This document shows, piece after piece, positions 12,111 to 13,329 of a stretch of DNA of 13,329 nucleotides (positions within the stretch are counted from its first letter, which is position 1; every line of letters begins with the position of its first letter). A program made the translations under genes and the position numbers. The notes below the pieces were generated by a model. The model saw nothing but the letters and a program-made list of their open reading frames with translations, was not told the origin of the DNA and made no database searches. Source of the DNA: Pseudomonadota bacterium (GTDB taxonomy: Bacteria > Pseudomonadota > Alphaproteobacteria > Rhizobiales > Beijerinckiaceae); contig JAEWKH010000062.1 in assembly GCA_023386155.1 (NCBI GenBank), positions 1-13,329 of the forward strand. Direction: 5' to 3'.

Positions 12111-13329
12111 ATGCGCAAACCGGCCGGCCTTGAACGGCTGTATGTCGACTTCGATTCCTTCTTCGCCAGCGCCGAGCAGCACCTTCAGCCGCATCTGCGC
12201 GGCCGGCCTGTCGGGGTCATCCCGGTCGACTCAGAGCATACGGGCCTCATCGCCGTCAGCCGGGAGGCGAAGGCCCTGGGTCTCAAGCGCGGCACCTTCG
12301 TGCGCGATGCCCGCCGGCAATGCCCCAGCCTCGTTCTCGTGACGGCGCGGCACGAGGTCTATGTCAGGCTGCACCGGGCCATCGTCGACGCCATCGAGAC
12401 GGTCGTTCCCGTCAAGGCGGTGTGCTCCATCGATGAAATGCTCTGCGCCCTCCTGCCCGCCGAATGGCCGCGGGCGCTCGGCATCGGTCGGCGCGTCAAG
12501 GATGTCATCGCCCGCGACATCGGCCCCACCCTCACCTGCTCGGTCGGCCTCGGGCCCAACGACCTCCTGGCCAAGATCGCAGCCGAGATGGAAAAGCCCG
12601 ACGGGCTCGTGGCGCTCCACCCGGAGGACCTGCCGGGCCGCCTGCTCTCCCTGGACCTGACCGACATCCCCGGCATCGCCAGGGGCAATGCGGCGCGCCT
12701 CGCCCGCGCGGGCATCGGCGACATGGCCGCGCTCTGGCGCCTCCAGCCCAAGGAGCTGCGCCGGCTCTGGGGCAGCGTCGAGGGCGAGCGGCTCTGGATG
12801 GGGCTTCACGGCTATACGGTGGAGCGCCCCGAGACCCGGCGGCGGATGTTCGGTCACGGGCGCGTCCTTCCCGGCGACTGGCGCTCCCTGAACGGGGCCT
12901 ACGCGGCCGCCCGCGTGCTCCTCGCCAAGGCGTCGGCCCGCATGCGCCGCGCCGGCTTCGCGGCCCGGGCGCTCGCCCTGTGGCTCACCGACCGGGACAG
13001 CGCCGGATGGTATGGGGAAGACCATTTCCCGCCGACCTGGGACGACCCGTCCCTGCTGGCGTCCCTGAGCCGCCTCTTCCTCCATGCGGAGCGGGAGGAG
13101 AGGCGTCGCAGCCGTAGTGTCCATGTCGCCCTGCACGATCTCGTGCCCCTGACCGAAATCGCCGAGGACCTCTTCGGCCATACGCCGGAGGCGCAGTTCA
13201 AGCGCCGGATGGAATCCCTGTCGACGATCGCCGACCGGATCAACGTCGCCCACCGCAAGACCCTCCTGCACTGGGGGCCCAGGGTGACGATCCCCGGCGG
13301 CTATGCGGGGGCGAAGATCGCCTTCAACC
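12111..13329 (+). CDS. Y-family translesion DNA polymerase (DinB/UmuC superfamily), 3' end cut by the window
   Basis: At least 406 residues, running off the right edge. The catalytic acidic residues are intact: Asp13 in YVDFDSFFASAEQ, and Asp108-Glu109 in CSIDEM, with the spacing of DinB-type enzymes. SVGLGPNDLLAKIAAEMEKPDGL (145-167) is the usual Y-family palm/thumb segment, and LTDIPGIARGNAARLARAGI (183-202) is the helix-hairpin-helix. A diverged little-finger region follows. These enzymes copy damaged DNA with low fidelity. It is too divergent from canonical DinB for me to give a symbol; homologues in this group are often mislabelled 'ImpB'. ATG 12111 has AGGTGG 6 bases upstream, whereas ATG 12105 would abut that site. 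The LexA box at 12071-12085 indicates SOS induction. Confidence 0.92.
   Translation, partial: MRKPAGLERLYVDFDSFFASAEQHLQPHLRGRPVGVIPVDSEHTGLIAVSREAKALGLKRGTFVRDARRQCPSLVLVTARHEVYVRLHRAIVDAIETVVPVKAVCSIDEMLCALLPAEWPRALGIGRRVKDVIARDIGPTLTCSVGLGPNDLLAKIAAEMEKPDGLVALHPEDLPGRLLSLDLTDIPGIARGNAARLARAGIGDMAALWRLQPKELRRLWGSVEGERLWMGLHGYTVERPETRRRMFGHGRVLPGDWRSLNGAYAAARVLLAKASARMRRAGFAARALALWLTDRDSAGWYGEDHFPPTWDDPSLLASLSRLFLHAEREERRRSRSVHVALHDLVPLTEIAEDLFGHTPEAQFKRRMESLSTIADRINVAHRKTLLHWGPRVTIPGGYAGAKIAFN

Noticed and set aside
12231..13271. A 346-codon minus-strand frame opposite the Y-family polymerase
   Set aside because: The plus strand carries intact polymerase catalytic motifs; the antisense frame has none and is compositional.
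1..13329. CRISPR array, insertion sequence, integrase or prophage genes
   Set aside because: No regularly spaced direct repeats, transposase, integrase or phage-like reading frame is visible; the only repeats are short intergenic palindromes.

Overview
The window looks like a chromosomal segment of a high-GC alphaproteobacterium of the Hyphomicrobiales (Rhizobiales). A Methylobacteriaceae member such as Microvirga or Methylobacterium fits best, but this rests on gene content and repeat style, not on a search. Pointers are an adjacent nepR-ecfG pair, an HWE-family histidine kinase, GGAAC-N16/17-CGTT promoters, GTTC-N7-GTTC LexA boxes, DUF3309 and DUF3072 proteins, and small palindromic repeats with CTAG ends.

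Layout. 1-411: gene-free, with a REP-like palindrome. 412-1734 (-): membrane HWE histidine kinase. 1735-2020: gene-free, with paired palindromic repeat A. 2021-2179 (-): DUF3309 mini-membrane protein. 2392-3182 (+): nepR-ecfG, start and stop codons overlapping. 3240-3356: repeat B. 3353-3935 (-): infA and cspA, with an intrinsic terminator between them. 4151-4411 (-): small unknown protein. 4598-5458 (+): BON-domain protein. 5593-5967 (+): unknown protein whose stop codon lies in repeat C (5964-6060). 6196-7776 (+): SAM methyltransferase with a regulatory domain. 7876-9409 (+): two-gene operon of a nucleotidyltransferase-like protein and a metallophosphoesterase. 9458-9679 (-) and 9814-10395 (+): divergent Pro/Gly-rich small protein and DJ-1/PfpI protein. 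10473-11537 (-): Tim44-domain protein. 11654-11929 (-): DUF3072 protein. 12111 to the right edge (+): Y-family DNA polymerase, cut by the window.

The unifying theme is the general stress response. nepR-ecfG encodes the anti-sigma factor and sigma factor. Besides its own promoter, EcfG-type promoter matches sit directly upstream of the BON protein, the nucleotidyltransferase-phosphoesterase operon, the Pro/Gly-rich protein, the DJ-1/PfpI protein and the DUF3072 protein, with a weaker match before DUF3309. The HWE kinase is of the class that phosphorylates PhyR, but phyR is not in the window. At the right end an SOS theme overlaps: two perfect LexA-type boxes lie between the DUF3072 gene and the Y-family polymerase, one of them in the DUF3072 leader just downstream of its EcfG-like promoter. 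The least understood parts are the EcfG-linked nucleotidyltransferase/phosphoesterase pair, the possible attenuator before infA, and the repeat family whose CTAG ends supply two stop codons.
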